From an uncultured Faecalibacterium sp. (lineage in GTDB: Bacteria; Bacillota; Clostridia; Oscillospirales; Ruminococcaceae): a stretch of 64,000 nt of DNA. Below are positions 37,146 through 44,867 of this stretch, in pieces. The stretch covers positions 248,001 to 312,000 of the forward strand of contig CAKSYT010000001.1 of assembly GCA_934524985.1 (NCBI GenBank), read 5' to 3'. Positions within the stretch are counted from its first letter, which is position 1, and each line of letters starts with the position of its first letter. The position numbers and the translations under genes were made by a program. The notes under the pieces were generated by a model. The model saw only the letters and a program-made list of their open reading frames with translations. It was not told where the DNA came from and searched no databases.

Positions 37146-38511
37146 AGTTCTTCAAAGACTGCATGGGTGCGGGCAGACGGCCACCGCGGTTGATGAACAC
37201 CGAGGGGTCGTGGCTGTTTACCGGCATGATGGGACCGTAGCCCAGCAGGCCGCCGAAGTCCAGCACCTCACCGGCCTTGCGGCCGATGGCGGGGATGACG
37301 CGCACGGCGGTGGTCTTGCTGTTCACCATGCCAATGGCGGCCTCGTCTGCGATCAGAGCACTGATAACGGCAGGGGTGGTGTCGCCGGGGATGATGACCA
37401 TGTCGATGCCCACAGAGCAGACGGCGGTCATGGCCTCCAGCTTTTCAATGGTCAGGCAGCCGATCTCGGCAGCGTGGATCATACCGGCATCCTCGCTGAC
37501 CGGGATAAAGGCACCGGACAGGCCGCCAACGTGGTTGGAGGCCATCACGCCGCCCTTCTTCACGGCATCGTTCAGCAGGGCAAGGCAGGCGGTGGTGCCG
37601 CAGCAGCCGCAGGTCTCCAGACCCATCTCTTCCAGAATGTTGGCCACGCTGTCGCCGATGGCCGGGGTGGGAGCCAGAGAAAGGTCGATGATACCGGCGG
37701 GCACGCCCAGTGCCTTGGAGGCAAGGTTTGCCACCAGCTGGCCCACGCGGGTGATCTTGAAGGCGGTGCGCTTGACCAGTTCTGCAACCTCGTCAATGGG
37801 AGCGTCCTTAGGCAGACGTGCCAGCGCGGCGCGCACAGCGCCCGGGCCGGAAACGCCCACATGGATCTCGCAGTCCGGCTCGCCGGGGCCGTGGAAAGCA
37901 CCGGCCATAAAGGGGTTATCCTCCGGGGCGTTGCAGAACACCACCAGCTTGGCAGCGCCGATGCACTGACGGTCGGCGGTCAGCTCGCTGGCCTTCTTCA
38001 CGGCCTCGCCCATCAGCTTGATGGCGTCCATGTTCAGACCGGCCTTGGTGGCGCCGATGTTCACAGAGCTGCACACGATGTCGGTCTCGGCCAGTGCGCG
38101 GGGGATGGACTCGATCAGGCGGCGGTCACCGGCAGAAAAGCCCTTGTGCACCAGTGCGCTGTAGCCGCCCACAAAGTTGACGCCCACCTTTTTGCCGGCG
38201 GCGTCCAGCGTTTTTGCAAAGTCTACAGGGTCTGCTTCCGGGCAGGCACCCAGCAGCATGGCAATGGGGGTAACGCTGATGCGCTTGTTGATGATGGGAA
38301 TACCGTACTCGGCGCTGATGTGCTCCACGGTGGAGACAAGGTTCGCAGCCTTGGTGGTGATCTTGTTATAGATGTTCTCGCAGGCCTTTTTGGGGTCCGG
38401 GTCGATGCAGTCCAGCAGGCTGATGCCCATGGTCACGGTGCGCACGTCCAGATTATCCTGCGTGAACATCTCGATGGTCTCCAGGATATCCCCGGTGTTA
38501 AACATACTCAT
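37144..38511 (-). CDS. PFL family protein (UPF0210/DUF711)
   Basis: 455 residues, matching the UPF0210 family throughout: [36 protein letters not shown] at the N-terminus, [27 protein letters not shown] and [32 protein letters not shown] at the C-terminus. The fold is related to glycyl radical enzymes but no glycyl radical motif (RVxGY) is seen, and the biochemical role is unknown. It follows the ACT-domain gene on the same strand by 24 bases, a pairing conserved in many Firmicutes. The inverted repeat at 36608-37145 begins at its stop codon. Confidence 0.88.
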   Translation of the reverse strand: MSMFNTGDILETIEMFTQDNLDVRTVTMGISLLDCIDPDPKKACENIYNKITTKAANLVSTVEHISAEYGIPIINKRISVTPIAMLLGACPEADPVDFAKTLDAAGKKVGVNFVGGYSALVHKGFSAGDRRLIESIPRALAETDIVCSSVNIGATKAGLNMDAIKLMGEAVKKASELTADRQCIGAAKLVVFCNAPEDNPFMAGAFHGPGEPDCEIHVGVSGPGAVRAALARLPKDAPIDEVAELVKRTAFKITRVGQLVANLASKALGVPAGIIDLSLAPTPAIGDSVANILEEMGLETCGCCGTTACLALLNDAVKKGGVMASNHVGGLSGAFIPVSEDAGMIHAAEIGCLTIEKLEAMTAVCSVGIDMVIIPGDTTPAVISALIADEAAIGMVNSKTTAVRVIPAIGRKAGEVLDFGGLLGYGPIMPVNSHDPSVFINRGGRLPAPMQSLKN

Positions 38512-38535
38512 AGCGGTTGCGGGCTCCTTTCCGGC

Positions 38536-38805
38536 TCAGATGGTGTGCATGGCGTCAAAAACTTCCTGACGGGTCACGTTGATCTGCATCCCCATCTCGG
38601 CGGCAAGCGCATCGGTGCGCTTGTGCAGCTGGTCGTGGTCAACATTGCAGTTGGAAAGATCCACCAGCATGATCATGGCAAACATGCCCTGCAGGATGCT
38701 CTGGGTCACATCCTCGATGTTGATGTTCAGTTCGGTGCACAGACCGGCCACCTTTGCGACAACGCCCACGGTATCGTGTCCAATGACGGTAATGAAAGCT
38801 TTCAT
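38536..38805 (-). CDS. ACT domain-containing protein (UPF0237)
   Basis: 89 residues forming one ACT domain: MKAFITVIGHDTVGVVAKVAGLCTELNINIEDVTQSILQGMFAMIMLVDLS. ACT domains bind amino acids or similar small molecules. The start at 38805 has GAGGGTGG upstream; the longer frame lacks one. It precedes the UPF0210 gene, probably as its regulatory partner. A TATACT -10 preceded by TGC lies upstream at about 38873-38878 on the minus strand. Confidence 0.88.
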   Translation of the reverse strand: MKAFITVIGHDTVGVVAKVAGLCTELNINIEDVTQSILQGMFAMIMLVDLSNCNVDHDQLHKRTDALAAEMGMQINVTRQEVFDAMHTI

Positions 38806-38977
38806 GGTTTCCACCCTCGTTTTCCTTATAGTGATTGGTGCCGCCAAAGACCCGGCACACGCTTACCCTTCCAGTATAGCAGATTTAGCAAATTTTGAAC
38901 ACACTTTTTGTAAAAAAGAGCAGAATACAGGGGGAAAAGACATTCTATATAAAAATCAAGTGCAATCTGCCGGGGCT

Positions 38978-38988
38978 TGTGCTATACT
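38978..38988 (+). promoter_or_regulatory. Extended -10 promoter of the Lrp-type regulator operon
   Basis: TGTGC directly precedes TATACT (38983-38988); no good -35. It lies 55 bases before the start codon. Confidence 0.6.
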
Positions 38989-39043
38989 TATACATAATTT
39001 CCCGCGGATTTCCGTGTAGAGGGTTGATAAGGAGTATATGACA

Positions 39044-39523
39044 ATGGAACAGCTTTTGAAGATTCTGGAAAACAACGCCCGGCTGCCCGTGGAGGACATT
39101 GCCACCATGCTGAACAAATCCCCCGCCGAGGTGGCGGCGATGATGGACCTTGCCCGGGCGCAGGGCATCATCAAGGGCTACAAGACCCTTGTGGACTGGG
39201 AAAAGGCCAAGGTGAACCGCGTGGAGGCGGTCATCGAGCTGAACGTCAGCCCCAAAAAGAGCCGCGGCTTTGACGAGATCGCTGCCACCATTGCCGCCTT
39301 TGACGAGGTGGAGAGCGTGCTGCTGATGAGTGGCGGCTACGACCTGCAGCTGGTGATCAAGGGTCAGACCTTCCAGGAGATCGCCCTGTTTGTGGCAAAG
39401 CGGCTTTCGCCGCTGGACGATGTGCTGTCCACCGCCACCCATTTTGTGCTGCGCACCTACAAAAAAGAGGGGCGGCTGTATCAGGATGAAGAAATTGATG
39501 AAAGAGAGTGCACGGTGCTGTGA
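39044..39523 (+). CDS. Lrp/AsnC family transcriptional regulator
   Basis: 159 residues from the ATG at 39044, nine bases after AAGGAG; the ATG two codons earlier is too close to that site. An N-terminal winged helix (about 1-55) is followed by a RAM/AsnC ligand domain (about 65-145) with VEAVIELNVSP and GGYDLQLVIKG. It probably senses an amino acid and controls the aminotransferase gene, whose ATG overlaps its TGA. Such Lrp-aminotransferase pairs are common in Firmicutes. Confidence 0.88.
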   Translation: MEQLLKILENNARLPVEDIATMLNKSPAEVAAMMDLARAQGIIKGYKTLVDWEKAKVNRVEAVIELNVSPKKSRGFDEIAATIAAFDEVESVLLMSGGYDLQLVIKGQTFQEIALFVAKRLSPLDDVLSTATHFVLRTYKKEGRLYQDEEIDERECTVL

Positions 39524-40707
39524 TGGATTATGATAAACTGATCGCGCCTGCCGCCAAGGCCATGCGCCCCTCCGGCATCCGCAAATTTTTCGATCTGGCC
39601 GCCGAAATGCCCGAGTGCATCAGCCTTGGCGTGGGCGAGCCGGACTTCAAGACCCCGTGGGCTGTGCGCGAAGCCGGCATTGACAGCCTTGAGCACGGCC
39701 GCACCCGCTATACCTCCAACGCCGGTTTAAAAGAGCTGCGCGCCGAGATCAGCCGGTATCTGGAGCGGCGCATGAACCTGCGCTACGACCCCATGCGGCA
39801 GATTTTGGTGACCGTGGGCGGCAGCGAGGCCATTGATATGTGCATCCGCACGCTGGTCCAGCCCGGGGACGAGGTGATTATCCCGGAGCCCTGCTTTGTG
39901 TGCTACGAGCCTATCACTACCCTGTCCGGCGGTGTGCCGGTGCACGTTGCCTGCCGTCAGGAGGACGAGTTCCGTCTGCGTGCCGAGGCGCTGAAGGCCG
40001 CCATTACCCCCAAGACCAAGCTGGTCATCATGCCCTTCCCCAATAACCCCACCGGCGCGGTGATGGAGCGGGAGGATCTGGAAGCAGTGGCCGAGGTGCT
40101 GCGCGGCACCGACATCATGGTGCTGTCGGACGAGATCTACGCCGAGCTGAACTACGGCCTGCGGCCGCACGTTTCCATTGCCACCCTGCCCGGCATGGCA
40201 GAGCGCACCATCGTGGTGAACGGCTTTTCCAAGAGTTACGCCATGACCGGCTGGCGGCTGGGCTACGCCTGCGGCCCGGAGGCGGTCATTAAGATCATGA
40301 CCAAGATCCACCAGAGCGCCATCATGAGCGCCCCCACCACCAGCCAGTACGCCGCCATCACTGCCCTGAAGGAGTGCGACGGCGAGATCGACCGGATGCG
40401 GGACGAGTACAATATGCGCCGCCGTCTGGTGGTGCGCAGCTTCAACGACATGGGTCTGACCTGCTTCGAGCCCCGGGGCGCGTTCTACGCCTTCCCCTGC
40501 ATCAAGAGCACCGGCATGAGCAGTCAGGAGTTCTGCACAAAGCTTTTGGAACAAAAGCACGTTGCCATCATCCCCGGCGATGCCTTTGGCGCTTCCGGCG
40601 ACGGCTACTGCCGCGTTTCCTATGCGTACAGCGTGGAGCACCTGACCGAGGCGCTGAAGCGCATCCGGGAGTTTTTGGTGGAAAACAACATCTACCACGG
40701 CAACTGA
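39523..40707 (+). CDS. Pyridoxal phosphate-dependent aminotransferase, class I/II
   Basis: 394 residues from the ATG at 39523 that overlaps the stop of the regulator (TGATG). Fold-type I marks include GVGEPDFKTP, YTSNAGLKELR, PNNPTGAV, LSDEIYAEL and VNGFSKSYAMTGWRLGY with the PLP lysine at 237; the C-terminal YCRVSYAYSVEHLTEALKRI carries the substrate-binding Arg. It transfers amino groups between an amino acid and a 2-oxo acid; closest style is PatA/aspartate-type aminotransferase, but the exact substrate is not set. Confidence 0.88.
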   Translation: MDYDKLIAPAAKAMRPSGIRKFFDLAAEMPECISLGVGEPDFKTPWAVREAGIDSLEHGRTRYTSNAGLKELRAEISRYLERRMNLRYDPMRQILVTVGGSEAIDMCIRTLVQPGDEVIIPEPCFVCYEPITTLSGGVPVHVACRQEDEFRLRAEALKAAITPKTKLVIMPFPNNPTGAVMEREDLEAVAEVLRGTDIMVLSDEIYAELNYGLRPHVSIATLPGMAERTIVVNGFSKSYAMTGWRLGYACGPEAVIKIMTKIHQSAIMSAPTTSQYAAITALKECDGEIDRMRDEYNMRRRLVVRSFNDMGLTCFEPRGAFYAFPCIKSTGMSSQEFCTKLLEQKHVAIIPGDAFGASGDGYCRVSYAYSVEHLTEALKRIREFLVENNIYHGN

Positions 40708-40719
40708 GGAGGAACACAG

Positions 40720-41604
40720 ATGGAACGGCGAGAGCGGAAAAACGCAGTGACCGTGCTGGCTCCGGCCAAGCTCAATCTGGCACTGGATGTGGTAGGGCTG
40801 CTGCCCAACGGCTACCATGCGCTGGACATGACCATGCAGACCATTACCCTGTACGAGCGGGTGATGCTGCGCCGCAGCGCCGGGCTCAGTCTGCGTCTGC
40901 CGGGCAGCCTTGTGCAGCCCAACGATAAAAACACCGCCATCAAGGCGGCGCTGGCGTTCTTCCACTACACCGGCCTGCTGGCGGGGGTGGATATCACCAT
41001 CTACAAAAATACCCCGGTGCGGGCGGGCATGGCGGGCGGCAGCGCAGACGCCGCCGCCGTGCTGGTGGGCCTGAACGCCCTGTACGGCGCAAAGCTTTCC
41101 ATGAGTGAGCTGTGCGCGCTGGGTGCGGGCATCGGCGCAGACGTGCCCTTTGCCCTGATGGGCGGCACCTGCCGGGTGCAGGGCGTGGGCGACCTACTCA
41201 AGGCGCTGCCTCCTGTGCCGGACTGCTGGTTCACGGTGGTGATGCCGGACTACGGCGTGTCCACCCCGGAGGCCTTTGTCGCCTACGATACCGTGGGCAG
41301 CAGCACCCACCCGGACTGCGAGGCGCAGGAAAAAGCCATCCGCGCCGGAGATCTGGACGCCGTGTGCGCTGCCGCCGGCAACGCGCTGGAGGAGTGCAGC
41401 GGCGCAAAGGACAACGAAAAAATCAAGGCCCTGCTCCGGGCGCACGGCGCTGTCACCGCGCTGATGACCGGCAGCGGCGCGGCGGTGTTCGGCGTGTTCC
41501 GGGACGAAGCTGCCGCCAGAGCCGCCGCAGCGGCAGCAAAGCGGCAGTGGCCGCAGGTCTACGTTGCCAAGCCCGACCGCGGCGGTGCACGGGTGATCCG
41601 CTAA
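40720..41604 (+). CDS. ispE: 4-diphosphocytidyl-2-C-methyl-D-erythritol kinase
   Basis: 294 residues, GHMP kinase that phosphorylates CDP-ME in the MEP pathway of isoprenoid synthesis. Visible marks are APAKLNLALDVVGLLPNGYHALDMTMQTI near the N-terminus, the ATP-binding loop PVRAGMAGGSADAAA and the C-terminal MTGSGAAVFGVF. GAGGAGG precedes the ATG. Placement after the aminotransferase on the same strand suggests co-transcription. A hairpin with a T-run follows the stop. Confidence 0.93.
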   Translation: MERRERKNAVTVLAPAKLNLALDVVGLLPNGYHALDMTMQTITLYERVMLRRSAGLSLRLPGSLVQPNDKNTAIKAALAFFHYTGLLAGVDITIYKNTPVRAGMAGGSADAAAVLVGLNALYGAKLSMSELCALGAGIGADVPFALMGGTCRVQGVGDLLKALPPVPDCWFTVVMPDYGVSTPEAFVAYDTVGSSTHPDCEAQEKAIRAGDLDAVCAAAGNALEECSGAKDNEKIKALLRAHGAVTALMTGSGAAVFGVFRDEAAARAAAAAAKRQWPQVYVAKPDRGGARVIR

Positions 41605-41611
41605 AAAAAGT

Positions 41612-41664
41612 ATAAACCTCCTTCCCGCAGGGCATACTGGCCCCAAAGGAAGGAGGTCTTTTTT
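41612..41664 (+). terminator. Terminator that also masks the next ribosome site
   Basis: ACCTCCTTCC (41616-41625) pairs perfectly with GGAAGGAGGT (41648-41657), followed by CTTTTTT. The 3' strand of the stem contains the AGGAGG Shine-Dalgarno of the DUF378 gene, so the hairpin would both end ispE transcription and hide that ribosome site. Confidence 0.75.
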
Positions 41665-41871
41665 GTGCAGACCTTTTACAAAATCTGCCTGCTGCTGCTC
41701 ATCATAGGCGGCGTGAACTGGGGGCTTGTGGGGCTTTTTCAGTTCGACCTTGTGGGCTGGCTGCTGGGCGGCAGCACCTCGGTGTGGTCCCGCATCGTGT
41801 TTGCGCTGGTGGGCCTGGCCGCCCTTGGCTGCATTCCGGAACTGTTCACCGAGGAACCGGAGGAAGAATAA
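41665..41871 (+). CDS. DUF378 domain-containing small membrane protein
   Basis: 68 residues starting at GTG with AGGAGG eight bases upstream. Two membrane segments, ICLLLLIIGGVNWGLVGLF and WSRIVFALVGLAALGCI, with the GGVNWGLVG signature of DUF378, and an acidic tail. Function is unknown. The ribosome site lies inside the 3' arm of the terminator hairpin after ispE. Confidence 0.85.
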   Translation: MQTFYKICLLLLIIGGVNWGLVGLFQFDLVGWLLGGSTSVWSRIVFALVGLAALGCIPELFTEEPEEE

Positions 41872-41873
41872 CA

Positions 41874-41912
41874 AAACGGCTGCTGCACTTTGCGTGCAGC
41901 AGCCGTTTGCGC
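41874..41912. terminator. Bidirectional terminator after the DUF378 gene
   Basis: AAACGGCTGCTGCAC and GTGCAGCAGCCGTTT form a perfect 15-bp stem around TTTGC. Confidence 0.75.
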
Positions 41913-41930
41913 GTTGCAGCGCTTCCGGTA

Positions 41931-41969
41931 AAAAGCAAGTCGGGAAAATCCGCAGATTTTCCCGACTTG
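41931..41969 (-). terminator. Terminator of the redoxin-like gene
   Basis: A perfect 15-bp stem (41936-41969) with a C(TGCG)G loop read on the minus strand, followed by CTTTTACC. Confidence 0.7.
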
Positions 41970-41996
41970 AAAATATAAAATATTTTTCTGTGTGGC

Positions 41997-42656
41997 TTAC
42001 TGGTCATTATCCACATCGTCCCAGCCGATGAGGTCGGGCAGGGTCAATGTTTCGTCCGAGCAGTGGTGGCTTGTGCGGCGCTGGTCGGCAGCCTTGGTGT
42101 GCACCACCTCGCGGGCAAGCTCCCGGATGGCAACGCAGTCCTCCGGCAGGTCGGTCTGGCTGCGGCCGGAGTGGGTGAACAAAATCTGCCCCTCGTGGCC
42201 CACGATCAGGGTCATGGGCAGGATCTGCGGGGCATTGCGGTCGTAGTGATAACCGGCATCCCGGGCACTTTTGTAGATGCGCTGGGCAGAAAAACTCCAG
42301 CTTAAAAGCCCGCGTGCCTGCTCCACCCCCAGATAGCTGTACAGCACACCCGGCGCATCGCAGATGATGGGGAAGGGAAACTCCTTTCCCTGCGTAGCCT
42401 CGGCTACCGTGCGGGGGGCTGAGCGCACCACGCACGCCAGCCGCACACCCCGCAGCCGCGGCAGGGTCTTTAAGTAGCGGGTCAGGTATTCCCGGGTGAC
42501 CGGGTGATCGAACCCGGGCAGAAAGATCATGCACAGGGGCTCGGTGCCCGCACACAGAGCATAAAAATCGTTGCCGGGGGTGGTGGGGGTGTCAAAGGTG
42601 AACCGGGGAATGGAGGTACCAACCAGATGCTCAGAGCTCATGCCGCAATTGCACAT
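41997..42656 (-). CDS. Redoxin/peroxiredoxin-like protein without the peroxidatic cysteine
   Basis: About 219 residues from the ATG at 42656; ATG 42641 is an equally possible start and neither has ideal ribosome-site spacing. SSEHLVGTSIPRFTFDTPTTPG followed by PLCMIFLPGFDHPVTREYL resembles the thioredoxin-fold N-terminus of AhpC/TSA proteins, and LPMTLIVGHEGQILFTHSG resembles the cis-Pro strand region. The place of the P-x3-T-x2-C catalytic motif reads PGFDHPVTREY and has no cysteine. A His/Asp-rich tail follows. The coding region begins only 17-32 bases after the terminator of a structured RNA (42673-42938). Activity is doubtful. Confidence 0.6.
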   Translation of the reverse strand: MCNCGMSSEHLVGTSIPRFTFDTPTTPGNDFYALCAGTEPLCMIFLPGFDHPVTREYLTRYLKTLPRLRGVRLACVVRSAPRTVAEATQGKEFPFPIICDAPGVLYSYLGVEQARGLLSWSFSAQRIYKSARDAGYHYDRNAPQILPMTLIVGHEGQILFTHSGRSQTDLPEDCVAIRELAREVVHTKAADQRRTSHHCSDETLTLPDLIGWDDVDNDQ

Positions 42657-42672
42657 CCTTTCAAATGGTGAT

Positions 42673-42938
42673 AAAAAAATCCACAGCCGTGCCCTGTGTT
42701 TGCAGGGGCACAAGCGGTGGATTGGATTACTATAAAGATCCCGCCCGGTCGTCTGCGGTCAATCAAACCTACCCTTACGGACAGGTGGGTGCCCTGTCTC
42801 CGGAATCACGCTTCCTCATCGAGCCTCCATGGTCGACCCATGGCGGGGAGGTCTGCAATCCACCGGAGAACTCCGGGCTCCCGTTGAATGATTAGTAGGA
42901 TCATACAAACCGCAACAAATCGAGCCGGGCAGGAAGTC
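42673..42938 (-). ncRNA. Structured RNA, possible 6S RNA or cis-acting leader, with terminator
   Basis: No protein gene fits here. On the minus strand CCTGCCCGG (42925-42933) pairs with CCGGGCGGG (42740-42748), closing about 200 bases; a second helix TGCGGT/ACCGCA (42909-42914 with 42754-42759) lies inside. Further hairpins are CCGGAGTTCTCCGG (42863-42876), CCATGG-GTCGA-CCATGG (about 42827-42843) and a stem with a GTAA loop (about 42768-42787). A strong hairpin (about 42680-42722) followed by seven Ts ends the transcript. A closed rod of this length suits 6S RNA, whose 3' half it faintly resembles; the terminator directly before the redoxin gene also suits a riboswitch-like leader. I cannot assign a family. 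Confidence 0.5.
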
Positions 42939-42964
42939 TTGCACGGGTCAATCCGTCAAAGGAC

Positions 42965-43279
42965 TTACTCGATATCGTAGTCCTCGCTCAGACGCTGCTC
43001 GAACAGCTTGCTGACTTCCATCAGCACCTCGTCATCCTCTACAACGTCCAGATATTCGCCTTCATCGTCCTCCCCGACACTCAGGATCACCAGCTGGGCG
43101 TCCTCGTTCAGGTCCTCTTCGTTCTCGGCGTATTCCACAACAGCCAGATAATGCACGCCCTTGTGATCCAGCGCATCGATCACCTCAAAGGTGACCTCGT
43201 TGCCGTCCTCGTCCTCAAGGGTCATCAGGTCAGGCTGATATTCTTCCTCAGTATTGGGGTTCTTGATCTCGTCAGACAT
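42965..43279 (-). CDS. DUF1292 domain-containing protein
   Basis: 104 residues, strongly acidic. PDLMTLEDEDGNEVTFEVIDALDHKGVHYLAVVEYAE and VILSVGEDDEGEYLDVVEDDEVLMEVSKLFEQRL match DUF1292, a small cytoplasmic protein family of Firmicutes (YrzB type) with unknown function. CAGGAG precedes the ATG, and a promoter lies at 43352-43380. The structured RNA starts about 30 bases after its stop on the same strand. Confidence 0.88.
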   Translation of the reverse strand: MSDEIKNPNTEEEYQPDLMTLEDEDGNEVTFEVIDALDHKGVHYLAVVEYAENEEDLNEDAQLVILSVGEDDEGEYLDVVEDDEVLMEVSKLFEQRLSEDYDIE

Positions 43280-43351
43280 AATACGCTCCTGTATTGCTTT
43301 ATCACAAAAAGCAGTTGATGCTGCGGGCTGCACCCCGCTTGGTCTGCTTAT

Positions 43352-43380
43352 AGTGTAGCGTGTTTTGCCCGGTTCGTCAA
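43352..43380 (-). promoter_or_regulatory. Promoter of the DUF1292 gene
   Basis: On the minus strand TTGACG (43375-43380) and TACACT (43352-43357) are 17 bases apart. Confidence 0.65.
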
Positions 43381-43448
43381 GATGCTTTTTCGCACAGAAA
43401 TCATTGGATAAATTTTCACGCAATTTCCTCTCGCACTGCCGCGCAGAA

Positions 43449-43459
43449 TATGGTATACT
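43449..43459 (+). promoter_or_regulatory. Extended -10 promoter of the cyclophilin lipoprotein gene
   Basis: TATGG directly precedes TATACT (43454-43459), a TRTGN extended -10; no clear -35. It lies 67 bases before the start codon. Confidence 0.6.
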
Positions 43460-43526
43460 ACTGGTTGAATCTTTTGCGCTGCACCGTGCAGCGTGCAGTA
43501 CAGTATATGGAACAGGGAGCGGGAAT

Positions 43527-44249
43527 ATGTTGAAAAAATTAGGGGCAGTCTGTCTTGCGGCGGTGCTGCTGCTTACCGGCTGCACGCTGCGGCCGCAGGA
43601 AAACGGCAGCGCCGTCCAGAGCATCAGCCGCCCGGCGGTGGAATCGGCCGAGCTGCAGTTCACCCACCCGGCAGCAGGGGACACGGTTGCGGTGTTCGAT
43701 ACCTCTGCGGGTGTTTTCCGGGCGGTGCTCTTCCCGGAGAAGGCCCCGCAGGCCTGCGATAACTTTATCGGCCTTGTGCAGCAGGGTTACTACAACGGCC
43801 TTACCGTGAGTCGGGTGGAGAACCAGTTCGTGGTGGAAGCCGGGCAGGGAGCAGACGGCAAAGGCTCTACCATCTGGAAGGGCAGCCGCTACCCGGTGGA
43901 AGCATCGGACAGCCTGCACCACTACGCAGGGGCGCTGTGTATGGGCGTGGACGCTTCCGGCGAGTGCGCCAGCGTGTTCTATGTGGTGGAGTCGCTGCCG
44001 GGAGAGCAGTCGGTAACGCAGGAACTGGTGGACCAGATGAACGCCGCCGGTTACCGCGCCGAGGTGGTATCCGCGTACCAGACCGCGGGCGGTGCGCCCT
44101 ATCTGGACTACACCGATACCGTATTCGGGCAGCTGTACGAGGGTATGGATATCGTGGACACCATCGCCCAGACCGCCGTGGACGAAAACCAGAAGCCCAC
44201 CACCGATATTACCATCAACAGCGTGAGCATCGAAACCTATCAGGGATAA
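43527..44249 (+). CDS. Cyclophilin-type peptidylprolyl isomerase lipoprotein
   Basis: 240 residues from the ATG at 43527 (AGGGAGCGGG upstream). The N-terminus MLKKLGAVCLAAVLLLTGC is a lipoprotein signal with the lipobox cysteine at 19, so the mature enzyme sits outside the membrane. The cyclophilin core is seen in FRAVLFPEKAPQACDNFIGLVQQGYYNGLTVSRVENQFVVEAG and VFGQLYEGMDIVDTIAQ. It likely assists folding of secreted proteins. The family's usual R-x3-F-M-x-Q catalytic stretch is changed to SRVENQFVVEAG, so activity may be reduced. Confidence 0.88.
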   Translation: MLKKLGAVCLAAVLLLTGCTLRPQENGSAVQSISRPAVESAELQFTHPAAGDTVAVFDTSAGVFRAVLFPEKAPQACDNFIGLVQQGYYNGLTVSRVENQFVVEAGQGADGKGSTIWKGSRYPVEASDSLHHYAGALCMGVDASGECASVFYVVESLPGEQSVTQELVDQMNAAGYRAEVVSAYQTAGGAPYLDYTDTVFGQLYEGMDIVDTIAQTAVDENQKPTTDITINSVSIETYQG

Positions 44250-44260
44250 CCAGTATAGCA

Positions 44261-44299
44261 AAAAATGATGCCTGTGCGTGAGCACAGGCATCATTTTTT
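44261..44299. terminator. Bidirectional terminator between cyclophilin and ruvX
   Basis: AAAAATGATGCCTGTGC and GCACAGGCATCATTTTT form a perfect 17-bp stem around a GTGA tetraloop, with A and T tracts suiting both strands. Confidence 0.88.
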
Positions 44300-44729
44300 A
44301 TATCTCCCCGGGGTGCTCCTTGCGCCATGCAAGGTAGTCCTCCAAAATCACCGTGGCGCTGACCGAATCCAGGATCTCCTTGCGGCGGCTGCCGTAGGTG
44401 CCGCTTTCGTCCAGAAGGTCGGCGGCGGCGCAGGTGGTCTGGCGCTCGTCCCACATCCGCACCGGCAGGCCGCTCCAAAGTTCCACGGTCTTTGCCAGCT
44501 TGCGGCTCTTGGCGGCGCGTTCGCCCTCGGTGCCGTCCATATTCAGCGGCAGACCGATCAGAATCATCTCGGCTTCGATCTCCTTGGCCACCTCGCATAC
44601 CCGGGCGGCTACCTTGTTGCGCGCCTTCAAGGTGATCTGGGGCGTGATGGCGGTGGTAAGAAATTCGGTGCGGTCGCAGGTGGCAAGGCCGGTGCGGCTG
44701 TCCCCGTAGTCAACGGCTAAAATCTTCAT
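44298..44729 (-). CDS. ruvX: Putative pre-16S rRNA nuclease / Holliday junction resolvase-like (YqgF)
   Basis: 143 residues, RNase H-like fold. MKILAVDYGDSRTGLATCD holds the first catalytic Asp, MILIGLPLNMDGTEGERA is the middle signature, and VRMWDERQTTCAAADLL carries the acidic residues near the C-terminus. YqgF/RuvX processes the 5' end of 16S rRNA in E. coli and was earlier proposed as a resolvase. Start chosen at 44729, where the conserved N-terminus begins. It is divergent from addB. Confidence 0.92.
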   Translation of the reverse strand: MKILAVDYGDSRTGLATCDRTEFLTTAITPQITLKARNKVAARVCEVAKEIEAEMILIGLPLNMDGTEGERAAKSRKLAKTVELWSGLPVRMWDERQTTCAAADLLDESGTYGSRRKEILDSVSATVILEDYLAWRKEHPGEI

Positions 44730-44823
44730 ACAAAGTCCCTTTCCGGTGTGCAGAGTGTTTTTTTCAGTGTACCACAGCGGCGGCGGGATTGCAAAGAAAA
44801 GCTGTGGTTTTATCTTTGCTTTC

Positions 44824-44833
44824 GTGTTACAAT
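44824..44833 (+). promoter_or_regulatory. Extended -10 promoter of the addBA operon
   Basis: GTGT directly precedes TACAAT (44828-44833), 35 bases before the addB start; no clear -35. Confidence 0.5.
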
Positions 44834-44867
44834 AAAAACAAAAATCAACGAGCGGGAGGAAACCGAA

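Noticed and set aside
42740..42938. T-box, cobalamin, SAM, TPP or FMN riboswitch as identity of the structured RNA
   Set aside because: None of the hallmark sequence boxes of these classes that I know could be found on either strand, so only a general structured RNA, with 6S as a possibility, is reported.
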